The notes: generated by a model not told the origin, from the letters alone. A stretch of DNA of 64,000 nucleotides from Alphaproteobacteria bacterium (GCA_021774445.1 JAJFJA010000078.1:1-64000); one strand, 5' to 3'; shown: positions 36,611-45,229, counted from the stretch's first letter. A program made the numbers and translations.

Positions 36611-37294
36611 ATGCAGGTGCTGATCGTCGACGATCACGAGCTCGTTCGCGAGGGCCTGAAACTCTTGCTCGGCCGGTTGGGAACAAATGTCTCAGTTCTT
36701 GGTGTCTCTAGCGTGGCCGAGGGTCTCGAACAAACCGCGATCGAACGCTTTGATTTGATCGTGCTCGACCTGAAACTGCCCGGCATGGATGGGATTGCCG
36801 GCGTGCAAGCATTGCGGGCGCGCTTTCCAGAGACCCCCACAATTCTGATCTCTGGCAATTATCGGAAGCCTGATATTTTCGCCGCTTATCAATCCGGGGC
36901 GGTGGGTTTCATCTCAAAGAACATGGGCAACGAGGCGATGTTGAACGCTGTCAGACTCGTCATGGCCGGTGAGAAATACGTACCGTCCGAGGTCATCTCG
37001 GTGCAAGGTCGTGACCTCGCACATTCCGCCGGGTCACGGCCAAACGGCGTCGCGCTTCAACATCTGACCCGCCGCGAGCAGGACGTCCTCGCAAAGCTTT
37101 TCGAGGGACTGCAGAACAAGGAGATTGCTTGGGAACTCAAAATTGAGGAAATCACGGTCAAACTCCACCTCACCCGGGTTTACAAGAAGTTAGGCGTCCG
37201 TAACCGCATTCAGGCCGTGACGAGAGCTCTTGATTTAGGCTGGACACCTCGGCTGGGCGCAAATGGCATGGACGAGGTACCGGCCATCGTCTGA
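36611..37294 (+). CDS. NarL/FixJ-family response regulator
   Basis: This 227-residue two-domain regulator has a receiver at about 1-120, with the acidic pair Asp7-Asp8, phospho-acceptor Asp53 in LIVLDLKLPG, and ILISGNYRKPD and GFISKNMG holding the switch Ser and Lys. A LuxR-type helix-turn-helix covers about 158-215 (LTRREQDVLAKLFEGLQNKE, then ITVKLHLTRVYKKLGVRNR). It is the probable output of the PAS histidine kinase encoded 93 bases downstream. ATG 36611 is preferred, with GAGG upstream and the receiver beginning directly. ATG 36548 in the same frame would add 21 residues. Confidence 0.92.
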   Translation: MQVLIVDDHELVREGLKLLLGRLGTNVSVLGVSSVAEGLEQTAIERFDLIVLDLKLPGMDGIAGVQALRARFPETPTILISGNYRKPDIFAAYQSGAVGFISKNMGNEAMLNAVRLVMAGEKYVPSEVISVQGRDLAHSAGSRPNGVALQHLTRREQDVLAKLFEGLQNKEIAWELKIEEITVKLHLTRVYKKLGVRNRIQAVTRALDLGWTPRLGANGMDEVPAIV

Positions 37295-37387
37295 AGGGCT
37301 GTACACTCAGGACATTAATACCCTCAAAGGGGCAAGAACCGATGCCGCGATCGTTCTGTGCAGGGGGGGCAGCCTCCGGGAAAAGTG

Positions 37388-38911
37388 ATGGATCGCTCAA
37401 CGCAAGAGTTTGCCTCTTTCTATGGACAAGCGCCGGTCGGCTTGTGCTGTTTCGACGCGAATCTGCGATACCTGCATATCAATGATCGGCTCGCCGCGAT
37501 GAATGGAATGCCGGCGGCTGAGCATCTGGGAAAGTCAATTAGCGAGGTGATTCCCGGTGTTGCGGCGGGCGTGGAGTCGCAGTTGCGCCATGTCCTCGAG
37601 ACGGGAGAGACGATCGTCGCTGGGTCGGTCGTTGCAGAAGCGCCGGCTCATCCGGGGCGCGCGGTAAGTTTCCGGCACCACTATTATCCGCTCAAGTCCG
37701 ACGCCGGTACGGTTGTCGGGGTCGGTTGTGTCGTTGAAGACGTGACCGAACAAGCGCAGGCGGAAGCGGCCCTGCGTGAAAGTGAGGCGCGACTGCGCGC
37801 AGTTCTCGAAGGCGCGGCCGACGGTGTTATCTCAATCGATGAGAACGGCATCATCGAAAGCTTCAACCGCACCGCCGAGCGAATCTTCGGCCACAAGGAG
37901 GCCGACGTCATCGGTCGCAATGTCAGCCTGCTGATGCCTGAGCCGGATCGCGGCGCTCATCACATCTACCTCCAAGAATATCTGCGGACCGGCGTCGGCA
38001 AAATTATTGGCATCGGCCGGGAAGTCATCGGCTTGCGCAAGGATGGCACACTCTTTCCGTTGGATCTGGCGATCGGCGAAGTTCGGCTGGATTCCGGCCG
38101 GCACTTCACCGCGACGTTGCGCGACGTGACCGAGCGGAAAAAGCTCGAACGGAGGTTGCAACAGGCTGGGAAGCTGGAAGCGCTCGGGCGCTTGGCGGGA
38201 GGCATTGCGCATGATTTTAACAACCTGCTACTGCCGATCATTGCCATCTCGACGGTTACGAAGCAGGACTTAGCGCACGACGAACGGGCCTCGAAGAATC
38301 TGGACATGGTGCTTGAGGCGGCCGCCATGGGCAGAAGCCTTGTCGACAAGATCATGGCGTTTGGCCGGCAGCATCCGATGAAGCGCCAACCGACCAATCT
38401 CGCCGGCGTCATCGAGGAAGCATACTCACTCATCCGACCGACCCTACCGGCGACGATTGATATTCGGGTCGAGCTCGATAGTGCCGTCGGCTTGGTGCTT
38501 GCCGATACGACCCAGATCCATGAAGTCATCGCCAATTTGGTCTCTAATGCCGCCGATGCCATCGGGCCGCGTGCTGGCGTTATCGAGGTCCGGCTCGAAA
38601 AACATGTCGCGGATACGGATGCTAGGAAGGTCGAGGTGCCAGCGGGCCCGCATGCTTGCGTGACCATCAAGGACACGGGCTGTGGTATGCAGCACGCTGT
38701 CTTAGATCAGATTTTCGAACCGTTCTTCACCACCAAGCCCGTAGGGGCGGGCGCGGGGTTGGGACTGGCCGTGGTTCATGGCATCGTCTCGGAACACAGC
38801 GGTACGATTGCCGTCACGAGCGAGCCGGGTTGCGGCACGACGTTTAGAATCTATCTGCCGGTCATTCGGCAAGACACGCCGTGCGAGGCCAGAACGACGG
38901 TGTCGGGCTAG
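37388..38911 (+). CDS. PAS-domain histidine kinase resembling oxygen sensor FixL
   Basis: This 507-residue soluble kinase has a first PAS of the PAS_4 type at about 8-122. A second PAS at about 132-250 has a strongly FixL-like core: LLMPEPDRGAHHIYLQEYLR followed by IIGIGREVIGLRKDG and FPLDLAIGE. His191 in GAHHIYLQEY aligns with the haem ligand His200 of Bradyrhizobium FixL, and the arginine of GIGRE aligns with the ligand-sensing Arg220. The phospho-acceptor is His275 in GGIAHDFNN, and the ATPase domain has NLVSNAADAI, DTGCGM and GAGLGLAVVHGI. It is flanked by a LuxR-type regulator and a lone receiver. Haem binding is an inference; many FixL-like PAS domains are untested. Confidence 0.9.
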   Translation: MDRSTQEFASFYGQAPVGLCCFDANLRYLHINDRLAAMNGMPAAEHLGKSISEVIPGVAAGVESQLRHVLETGETIVAGSVVAEAPAHPGRAVSFRHHYYPLKSDAGTVVGVGCVVEDVTEQAQAEAALRESEARLRAVLEGAADGVISIDENGIIESFNRTAERIFGHKEADVIGRNVSLLMPEPDRGAHHIYLQEYLRTGVGKIIGIGREVIGLRKDGTLFPLDLAIGEVRLDSGRHFTATLRDVTERKKLERRLQQAGKLEALGRLAGGIAHDFNNLLLPIIAISTVTKQDLAHDERASKNLDMVLEAAAMGRSLVDKIMAFGRQHPMKRQPTNLAGVIEEAYSLIRPTLPATIDIRVELDSAVGLVLADTTQIHEVIANLVSNAADAIGPRAGVIEVRLEKHVADTDARKVEVPAGPHACVTIKDTGCGMQHAVLDQIFEPFFTTKPVGAGAGLGLAVVHGIVSEHSGTIAVTSEPGCGTTFRIYLPVIRQDTPCEARTTVSG

Positions 38912-38916
38912 GTACA

Positions 38917-39288
38917 ATGGCGCGCATCCTGATCATCGATGATCATAGACTGGTGCGCGATACACTCGTGCTTCTACTCAAGCGCGAAAGCCACGAGATA
39001 CAGGAGGCGGCCAATGGTCGAGAGGCCCTCCGGCTGTGCGAGGATAATCCACCGGAACTTGTCATCACCGACATCCTCATGCCCGGCGTGGACGGTTTCG
39101 AGGTCATCCGTCGGATGCGGCAGCTTTCTCCCAGGCCAAAGATCATTGCCCTTTCGGGTGGCGGCCGCAACCCGTCGCAAGATGTCTTGAAGAAGGCCGC
39201 CCACATTGGTGCCGACCAGACTTTTAGCAAGCCGATCGAAATTGCTGAGTTTGTCGCCGCTGTAACCGACCTCTTGGCCACCGCTTAG
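38917..39288 (+). CDS. Stand-alone response-regulator receiver
   Basis: This 123-residue CheY-like receiver has an acidic pair at Asp8-Asp9, phospho-acceptor Asp52 in LVITDILMPGVDGFEVIR, a switch serine in IIALSGGG, and Lys in FSKPIE. There is no output domain. It begins 5 bases after the kinase stop, so it is co-expressed and probably phosphorylated by that kinase. It could act as a phosphate sink, a relay, or a competitor of the LuxR-type regulator. Confidence 0.92.
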   Translation: MARILIIDDHRLVRDTLVLLLKRESHEIQEAANGREALRLCEDNPPELVITDILMPGVDGFEVIRRMRQLSPRPKIIALSGGGRNPSQDVLKKAAHIGADQTFSKPIEIAEFVAAVTDLLATA

Positions 39289-39411
39289 CCTCCGTGATCG
39301 GCCGAGGTGGCGGCAAGCCGGCGACGTCGGCCGCATCGTGGTGCGGTCGCGGTTGAGGCGCGTGCCGTACAAGGGCACACTCGAACCGCGCGGTTCTTTG
39401 GGAGACAGCGA

Positions 39412-40089
39412 ATGCACATTGGTCTTGTCGGCGGAATCGGACCGGCGGCGACGGATTATTATTATCGCGGCCTCATTCGTTCGTTGTCCGAACGCGGTGA
39501 AGAGCTGGAGCTGACGATGGCGCACGCCGATGCGCCGACACTTCTGAGCAATCTCGAGCACAACGATGGCGCCGCCCAGGTCGCAATCTTCCTCGGTCTG
39601 TTGCAGCGACTTCAGGCGGCCGGCGCCCAAGCGGCCGCGATTACCTCCATTGCCGGCCATTTCTGTATTGCCGAGCTGAAACGGAACTCGCCGCTACCCG
39701 TCATCGATATTGTCGCGGAAGTCGACATGGCTCTACGGAACAAGAAGCTGGAAAAGGTCGGCCTGATCGGCACCAGAAGGGTCATGGAGTCTCGATTCTA
39801 CGGCGGCATTGCATCCACCCGGATCGTCGTCCCTGTCGAATCCGATCTTGAACGGGTGCATCGCAGCTACGTGGCCATGGCCACCGCTGCCCGTGTCACT
39901 GAGCAGCAGCGACAAATTTTCTTTTCCGCCGGCCGCGAACTCTGCGACGCCCAAGGCGCCGAGGCCGTCATGCTCGGCGGCACCGACCTATTTCTGGCCT
40001 TTGACGGTCGGGATTGTGGCTTCGACGTCGTGGATTGCGCGGCGATCCACGTCGCGGCGCTAGCCGGTGTGGCGGCCGGTTCCGGCTAG
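39412..40089 (+). CDS. Aspartate/glutamate racemase-family protein lacking the catalytic cysteines
   Basis: This 225-residue protein has the Asp/Glu racemase fold, with HIGLVGGIGPAATDYYYRGL at the start and VGLIGTRRVMESRFYGG at the domain junction. Active members use two cysteines, in segments like ICTNTMH and LLGCTEI. Here those positions read AAITSIAGHF and VMLGGTDLF, giving Thr and Gly. Two-base racemisation by cysteines is therefore not possible, though an isomerase, lyase or binding role may remain. GGGAG lies upstream of ATG 39412. It follows the receiver gene on the same strand after 123 bases. Confidence 0.82.
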   Translation: MHIGLVGGIGPAATDYYYRGLIRSLSERGEELELTMAHADAPTLLSNLEHNDGAAQVAIFLGLLQRLQAAGAQAAAITSIAGHFCIAELKRNSPLPVIDIVAEVDMALRNKKLEKVGLIGTRRVMESRFYGGIASTRIVVPVESDLERVHRSYVAMATAARVTEQQRQIFFSAGRELCDAQGAEAVMLGGTDLFLAFDGRDCGFDVVDCAAIHVAALAGVAAGSG

Positions 40090-40445
40090 TTTGGCTTGCC
40101 GACGCCGGAACCGCGTCGTCGCCCTTCAAAAAAAGGCCTTTGGGCTCGAGATCGCTAAATACTGGTTCCGTTCGGAATATTCCACGGGAACAGGTTAAGG
40201 GTAAGTCCGCGGTCTTTCGTGGTCATCGAGAAGAATCGCGTGGCCGGCATGAGCGAGATCGCACTGAAACTCTTTGACGAGAAAGCCCCATTCACGCTTC
40301 GCCAGGTCAGGAGCGCACCGTGGTAGCCGAAGGGACTGGACGAGGGGGTCGATGAGATGCGAGCGTGGCAGAGACGGTCGCGGCGCAACGGATTAGATTT
40401 CGGTGTAGTCTGAGCAAAACCCGAAGAAGGTGAGGAGACAATCAT
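40090..40445. other. 356-base gap with one hairpin
   Basis: An inverted repeat GGTTCCGGC / GCCGGAACC (40078-40086 and 40104-40112) overlaps the racemase stop codon and could end its transcript. Frames in the rest are broken and no gene was recognised. The end carries the ribosome site GAGGAGA of the lipoprotein gene. Confidence 0.45.
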
Positions 40446-40718
40446 ATGTCTTATGAGGTCAAGGAAACGCGGAAAAGAAAAGCGATCCTTCCGCTTATCG
40501 CGGTCGGCGCGGTTCTTGTATTAGCTGGCTGCGAGAGCCGGGCCGGCTCGAGTGTGTTGGGTGGCGTGGTGGGTGCCGGCGCGACGGCTGGCGGTTATGA
40601 GCTCCATCTGAAAAGACAGCTCGACAGGATCGACGCGGATCTGGCCGGCGGCACCATCACTCAGGAGGAATACGATATCCGCAAGGATCAGATCGAGCGG
40701 GACTCCCTGGCGCGGTGA
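40446..40718 (+). CDS. Small lipoprotein with SHOCT-like motif
   Basis: This 90-residue lipoprotein has a lipobox VLAGCE with the modified Cys at about residue 29, a glycine-rich stretch (VLGGVVGAGATAGG) and a C-terminal SHOCT-like motif (LDRIDADLAGGTITQEEYDI). It is probably anchored in the inner or outer membrane with a short oligomerising tail. The ribosome site GAGGAGA precedes the ATG. The function is unknown. Confidence 0.8.
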   Translation: MSYEVKETRKRKAILPLIAVGAVLVLAGCESRAGSSVLGGVVGAGATAGGYELHLKRQLDRIDADLAGGTITQEEYDIRKDQIERDSLAR

Positions 40719-40852
40719 AGAAGCGCCCGTTCTGGCGGCAGCCGGGGCGGTCACGTGAATGCGAGGTGTGACTCCGGTCACTTTGTTGCCCCGGCAGGTC
40801 GGATAACCTGTCTCATCGGGAAAAAGGGCAGCAAAGGAACATGGAGGTTCCG

Positions 40853-41038
40853 ATGACGCTCCACTCGCTAGAATTCGAGACGTTCCAAGGCCCCGCAGAG
40901 CGCGTCGCAGACGACCTGCGCGCGCATCGCAACGGCGACCCGGATGGTTTGGGTGCCTTCCGCGCAATGAGGTTTGCCGTGCCGGGGAGCCTGCTTCTTT
41001 GGGCCGGTATTATCGTCGCCGTAGCCTGGATACTGTAG
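40853..41038 (+). CDS. Short tail-anchored membrane protein
   Basis: This 61-residue protein is a polar stretch followed by one C-terminal membrane segment (about 44-61, VPGSLLLWAGIIVAVAWIL). ATG 40853 has GGAGG 5 bases upstream; an in-frame ATG at 40841 would add four residues and destroy that site. It is not recognised, and its reality rests on the good ribosome site and the hydrophobic pattern. Confidence 0.55.
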   Translation: MTLHSLEFETFQGPAERVADDLRAHRNGDPDGLGAFRAMRFAVPGSLLLWAGIIVAVAWIL

Positions 41039-41060
41039 CGCGGTCCACCAAGGCCGCCGT

Positions 41061-41420
41061 CTAAATCCAAGGCCGGGTGGTCCCCCGCAGGGCGGCGATG
41101 TGCTTTCCCCCGTGACCCAGGTCGTCGGCCAGAGCCAACAAGCGCACTGCGCGTGGGTCGTCCGGTTTGTGGATCGGATGGCCGAACCCCGGTATCGCGG
41201 CGCCCGACGCCGCATACGCCTCCGCGACGGCGCGCGCCTCCGATTCGGCGCCGCCGACCCCGGTAACGATGCGGTCCAGCAACGCCCGCAGCCTTCCAGC
41301 GTACCCGCGAACACGCCGCCCACGCCCAGCAACCCGGCCGCCACCGCCCCTTGCAGTGACTCCGGCGCGCTCGAGCAAGTTAGGCGGGCGGCGAGGCGGA
41401 GCAGGTCCGATGAACGCGGC
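41061..41420 (-). pseudogene. Decayed citrate-synthase-family (citryl-CoA lyase-like) gene fragment
   Basis: Two reading frames on the minus strand together spell pieces of a citrate-synthase-fold protein. One frame gives SLQGAVAAGLLGVGGVFAGT and LEGCGR. After a frameshift near 41285, the other gives LLDRIVTGVGGAESEA and AAIPGFGHPIHKPDDPRA, the His-containing family motif, then LLALADDLGHGG. The remnant spans roughly 120 residues of a protein normally over 250 long. It stops at 41061, and no intact start was found. It lies among small accessory genes. Confidence 0.75.
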
Positions 41421-41503
41421 CACGGCAGGAATTATGTGAACATGAAGCAAGGCAAAGGCCGCATTCCGAGCACCTTCACCAGTCCCGTCAGGGTTGATAG
41501 ACT

Positions 41504-41938
41504 ATGGCCATGAGACATGCACTCGTAGCGGCCCTGGCCAGCGCCTTGCTGTTTGCCGGGATGCCGGCGGCGGCCGGTGGTTATGGTGGCTACCGCGGCT
41601 ATGGTCATGGCTACGGCTATAGCCAAAGCTATGGCCATGGTCATCGCTATCGCGGCCATTCCTCGAGCTTCCACTACTACAGTCACGATGACGCCCTGGC
41701 CTTCCTGGCCGTTGGCGCGCTGATTGGGGCCTTGATCGCGCGACCGTATTATCAACAGCGTCCCACCTATCAGCCGCGCCCGGCATATGCGCGCGTGCCG
41801 CCGCGCAACTGCCAACCCATCACCGGCACTGGCTATCATCGCGGGCGCCCCGCGGTATTCGGCGGCACCTACTGCACCGGCCCCGGCGGGCAGGGCTATG
41901 TCGTCCCGGGCAGCGAGCACTTACTTGGGTATCGCTAA
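41504..41938 (+). CDS. Exported Gly/Tyr-rich protein
   Basis: This 144-residue protein has a signal peptide (about 1-24, ending PAAAGG). A Gly/Tyr/His-rich low-complexity section follows (GGYGGYRGYGHGYGYSQSYG), then a hydrophobic glycine-zipper-like stretch (ALAFLAVGALIGALIA) and a C-terminal part with two cysteines (RNCQPI and TYCTGPGG). The layout suggests an envelope-associated protein with a disulfide. AGGG lies about 10 bases before ATG 41504; ATG 41510 is a possible alternative. No function can be assigned. Confidence 0.7.
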   Translation: MAMRHALVAALASALLFAGMPAAAGGYGGYRGYGHGYGYSQSYGHGHRYRGHSSSFHYYSHDDALAFLAVGALIGALIARPYYQQRPTYQPRPAYARVPPRNCQPITGTGYHRGRPAVFGGTYCTGPGGQGYVVPGSEHLLGYR

Positions 41939-42160
41939 GACAACAGGTGCCCACGCCTTGCTCGCAGGGAGTTCGCGGCATTGGATCAGCGGCCGTGTGA
42001 TGCCAGGCCGCTGCCGGGCTATCTGAGTGGTTTTCTCTATCTGGGCTTAGGGCTGAACGCGGCACTCACCGGCCGCCGGCCATAGCCCTGGGGCGCTTCC
42101 CGCTCCAAGGCCAGAACCCCATGGGGCACCAGCCTTGGAGAGTGGACCAGCGCGGTTAAC

Positions 42161-42835
42161 CTAATTCACCGCCCGGATCGCCAGTTGCACGGCGCCGGCT
42201 GCCCAATTGAGGCTCGGATCCAGGTCGCCGCTGCCGGTGAGGCCCGGATGCGGCTGCACGCTGCCTTCGCCGGCGGCGCGGGCGTTGCCGCTGTCCCCGG
42301 CGCAAGGCGGTCCCGGGATGTGGCTGCACAGCTCGTTATTCGCCTCGCTGCCCGCATCGTAGATCGTGGTGCCGACCACCTTGACCGCGCTGTCGGTGGG
42401 CAGCGCGACGCTTTGTACGCCGAAGAACGCATCGTTCGTCGTCGCGAACATGCCCGTCGCCGTGAGGTACCGGGCGCCTGGGCCCGCGGTCACCCGAATA
42501 GTCACCGATTGCCCCGGTGGTACCGGACCGGCGCCGGCCACGGCATCGCCGACATCGGCCATGCCGCCGACCTTTGCCGCCAGGGCGCTGGGGTCGCCGG
42601 TCTCGGCCTGCACAACCAGGGCCTCGCTCGCCGGCTGGCCGACCTCGAACACGCTGAAGCCACTCTGATGGGCGATCACCAGCGGCGGCGTCACCACCTG
42701 CGGCGAGTTGTTGGTGATGGTCACGTCATAGGCCGTCGGGGTGGCCGTATCAGTGCCGCTACCGGCGGTGGAGCAGGCGGCCAATACGCTGACGCCGAGC
42801 AACCCGAGCACGCGCGTGCCCTTGCGATAAGTCAT
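42161..42835 (-). CDS. Lipoprotein with Spondin_N-like domain
   Basis: This 224-residue lipoprotein has the lipobox VLAACS with the Cys at about residue 20. The mature part fits the bacterial Spondin_N fold: YDVTITNNSPQVVTPPLVIA, SGFSVFEVGQPASEAL and a central TIRVTAGPGARYLTATGMFA. The C-terminal CSHIPGPPCAGDSGNAR carries two cysteines. ATG 42835 is chosen because the lipoprotein signal starts there; the frame stays open for 47 more codons upstream. The role of this domain in bacteria is unclear. Confidence 0.75.
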   Translation of the reverse strand: MTYRKGTRVLGLLGVSVLAACSTAGSGTDTATPTAYDVTITNNSPQVVTPPLVIAHQSGFSVFEVGQPASEALVVQAETGDPSALAAKVGGMADVGDAVAGAGPVPPGQSVTIRVTAGPGARYLTATGMFATTNDAFFGVQSVALPTDSAVKVVGTTIYDAGSEANNELCSHIPGPPCAGDSGNARAAGEGSVQPHPGLTGSGDLDPSLNWAAGAVQLAIRAVN

Positions 42836-42985
42836 GTCGATCTTCACTTCCTGTCCATTGCGAGTGCGCGCCGCGCGACGCCAAGCGTCAAGCCGCGCCG
42901 GATCAACCTGAGCGTCGGAAATCACGAATTCGTCCCGAACCCGTTCACCGAAATCGCCCGCGCGATCACGATGCATTGAGCATCG

Positions 42986-44635
42986 CTACCCCGCCGGCCC
43001 GAAAGACTCGCTGTGAATATGCGCGGTCGGCACGTTCCGGCGTTCCAGGTCGGTCTGCACATCGGCCATGAAACCGGTCGGCCCGCACAGCAGATAATGC
43101 GCCCGGGGGTCGTCGACTAGGCCGGCCAGCAGTGCGCCGTCCGCCCGGCCCTCGCTGTCGTAGTCGAAGCCCGCCGTGTCGCTGGGGCGTGGCCGACTAT
43201 AGGCGACATGGACATGAATGCCTGGCCGCATCGCGGCGAGCCTGCGAACTTCGTCCGCCAGCGGATGGTGATCGCCGTCGCGGGCCCCATGGACGAACCA
43301 GACCGGACGCTCATTGTCCTCGACGGCCAGCGCATTCAGCATGCTGACCATCGGCGTTACCCCGACCCCCGCACTGACCAGCACGATGGGGCAGCCGCTG
43401 CAGGGCAGCAGAAACTCGCCGGCCGGCTTGCGCGCATCCATGATCGCCCCTGGCTCGAGACGATCATGCAGCTGCCGTGACGCCGCGCCGCGCGGTTCGC
43501 GTTTGACGCTAATCCGGTAACGGTCATTGTCCGGCGCCCCGGACAGCGAATAAGTGCGGCGCACCGGTTGCTCGAAATCCGGCACATGCAGTTCGATCGG
43601 CAGATGCTGGCCGGCCTCGAAGGCCTGCAGCGGACCGCCGTCGCGGGCCTCGAACACGAAGGAGGTCACATCCGCGCTCTCGCGGATCTTCTCGACCAGA
43701 CGCAGGGAGCGCACCGACTCCGCACCCGCATCCCACCGCAGGGGCACCGCTTCCCGGCGCTCGACGATCGCCTCGATGTCGAACGCCACCAGGCGGCGGG
43801 CGCCCGGGACCCGCGCCACGGCGTCGGAATCCCAGTCGATGCTGGCCCGGCCCGTCAGGTGCAGCAGGCTGCCGGACTCGAAATCGACGAACAGCAGACC
43901 GGCACGCGGGTCGAGCAGCAGGTTGCCGATCGTGTTGAAATGATTGTTGCCGGCATAGTCGGGAAACACCAGGCGAGTCTCATCCGCAACCTCGACGAAC
44001 CCCGGATCGCCCCCGCGGTGCGAGGCGTCCATGCCGAAGGTTGGACTGTCGCTATCGCCACGATGGCCGCTGGCAATGAATAGCGTATCGGCTGCGGCAA
44101 TCCAGGCACGCTGCGATGGCGTGAGGCGGCGGCCCTTCGTGGCCGGTGTCGCCGGTTGCTCCGCGACCCGCGTCCATTCCCGTTCGCGGATATACTGCGG
44201 ACAATTGCCGAAACTCTGGTCCACCGCAAAGACCAGGGCGCCGGCGCGGTCGTCCAGGATGCGGCCATTCACCCGGTTGCGCCGGCGGTTGGAGAGCTCG
44301 ATACCGAGGATGCCTATGTCGGCCCCGGCCACCAGGCTTCCTTCCAGCGGGTCGCCGGCGCCGGGCTTTGTCTGGAGAACCAACGACCGCGGGTCGGGCG
44401 AGGTCACGAAGCCTTCCGGTCCGCTGAGCAACGTCGCCCACGGCCGGCCGTCGCGGTCGCGGGCCGCGGCAACCAAGAACGGCAGTGCGGTGTGGAAGGC
44501 CCGGTGCTCCTCCGGCAGGATTGGGCGCACGACCTTGCGCGCCCAGTCCTCGATATCGCTAACGCCGAGGCGCTTCTGCACCGCTTGTTCGCCGGCATGG
44601 AACGGCGACTCAATGTGAACCTGGCTACTGGACAT
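42986..44635 (-). CDS. Flavin split-barrel / ferredoxin-NADP reductase fusion
   Basis: The N-terminal half of this 549-residue protein (about 20-290) is a pyridoxamine-phosphate-oxidase-like FMN split barrel (LPFLVAAARDRDGRPWATLL, then NNHFNTIGNLLLDPRAGLLF). The C-terminal half (about 310-549) is a ferredoxin-reductase module with the FAD motif RRTYSLSGAP, the pyridine-nucleotide motif VSAGVGVTPMVSML and the segment YLLCGPTGFM. No C-terminal 2Fe-2S domain follows, so it would be an electron-transfer oxidoreductase between NAD(P)H and its FMN site. It is encoded 36 bases after the VOC gene and is probably co-transcribed with it. Confidence 0.88.
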   Translation of the reverse strand: MSSSQVHIESPFHAGEQAVQKRLGVSDIEDWARKVVRPILPEEHRAFHTALPFLVAAARDRDGRPWATLLSGPEGFVTSPDPRSLVLQTKPGAGDPLEGSLVAGADIGILGIELSNRRRNRVNGRILDDRAGALVFAVDQSFGNCPQYIREREWTRVAEQPATPATKGRRLTPSQRAWIAAADTLFIASGHRGDSDSPTFGMDASHRGGDPGFVEVADETRLVFPDYAGNNHFNTIGNLLLDPRAGLLFVDFESGSLLHLTGRASIDWDSDAVARVPGARRLVAFDIEAIVERREAVPLRWDAGAESVRSLRLVEKIRESADVTSFVFEARDGGPLQAFEAGQHLPIELHVPDFEQPVRRTYSLSGAPDNDRYRISVKREPRGAASRQLHDRLEPGAIMDARKPAGEFLLPCSGCPIVLVSAGVGVTPMVSMLNALAVEDNERPVWFVHGARDGDHHPLADEVRRLAAMRPGIHVHVAYSRPRPSDTAGFDYDSEGRADGALLAGLVDDPRAHYLLCGPTGFMADVQTDLERRNVPTAHIHSESFGPAG

Positions 44636-44671
44636 CGATTTTCCTCCCCCCGAGGAGCTCGCCGGTCGTGC

Positions 44672-45082
44672 TCAGCCGGCGGCCGCGATGAACTCGACCC
44701 GGATACCGCCCGGGATCGCGCACATCATGTGCTTGGCGGGTCCGCTACCCAGCGGCTCAGGGGCGAACTCGATGTCGACGCCGTCCGTCGCACTGATCGT
44801 TTCATGCAACGCATCGAGGGCGTCGCCATTTTCGACCGTCATCGCCAGATGGTGCAGCCCAACGACATTCTTGCGGTCGAAGGGCACCGCGGTGTCCGGG
44901 TTCGCGACCTGCCACAACGTGACCATTGTTGTGCCGTCGCTGAGGAAGACCGCCGGATAATCCGGCACCTCGCCAACTTGACTGAATCCGAGTGTATCGA
45001 GAAAGAACGCGCGCGTCTTGGCCAGATCGGGCACGGTTAGGCCGATATGATGGGCGCCCTTGGTAATAGCGGTGTCCGACAT
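44672..45082 (-). CDS. VOC-superfamily (glyoxalase/dioxygenase-like) protein
   Basis: This 136-residue vicinal-oxygen-chelate protein has two beta-alpha-beta-beta-beta modules. The first holds HHIGLTVPDLAKTRAFFLDT and the second holds VVGLHHLAMTVENGDALDAL and ends with the metal Glu in GGIRVEFIAAAG. Metal ligands are likely His12, His80 and the late Glu. It could be a glyoxalase, lyase or dioxygenase; the substrate is unknown. ATG 45082 has AAGGAG upstream. It is divergent from a LysR gene, whose product probably controls it together with the fusion oxidoreductase gene. Confidence 0.85.
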   Translation of the reverse strand: MSDTAITKGAHHIGLTVPDLAKTRAFFLDTLGFSQVGEVPDYPAVFLSDGTTMVTLWQVANPDTAVPFDRKNVVGLHHLAMTVENGDALDALHETISATDGVDIEFAPEPLGSGPAKHMMCAIPGGIRVEFIAAAG

Positions 45083-45190
45083 GTTGCTTCTCCTTCGTTG
45101 CATCGCCTCCGGCGGCGGCGCTGGGTCGCGACGGCGCGCTCTTGGGCTATGGAGGACATTTAGGGCTTTCCACGATCCGACGGAATGCGC

Positions 45191-45205
45191 ATAGTTCACA
45201 ACTAT
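45191..45205. promoter_or_regulatory. LysR-type operator (T-N11-A palindrome)
   Basis: ATAGTTCACAACTAT is a perfect 6-bp inverted repeat around CAC that contains the T-N11-A pattern bound by LysR regulators. It lies 25 bases before the LysR start and about 110 bases before the VOC start, inside the divergent promoter region. Confidence 0.7.
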
Positions 45206-45229
45206 TTATTTCGTAACATGGAATAATAG

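Noticed and set aside
40155..40445. 96-codon minus-strand frame in the gap before the small lipoprotein gene
   Set aside because: It has no ribosome site, hydrophobic pattern or motif, and a biased Ser/Arg composition. It is left as non-coding.
41743..41940. Search for CRISPR-like spaced repeats among the short repeats of the accessory region
   Set aside because: The repetitive text here is codon repetition of a Gly/Tyr-rich protein, with no regular spacers and no cas genes.
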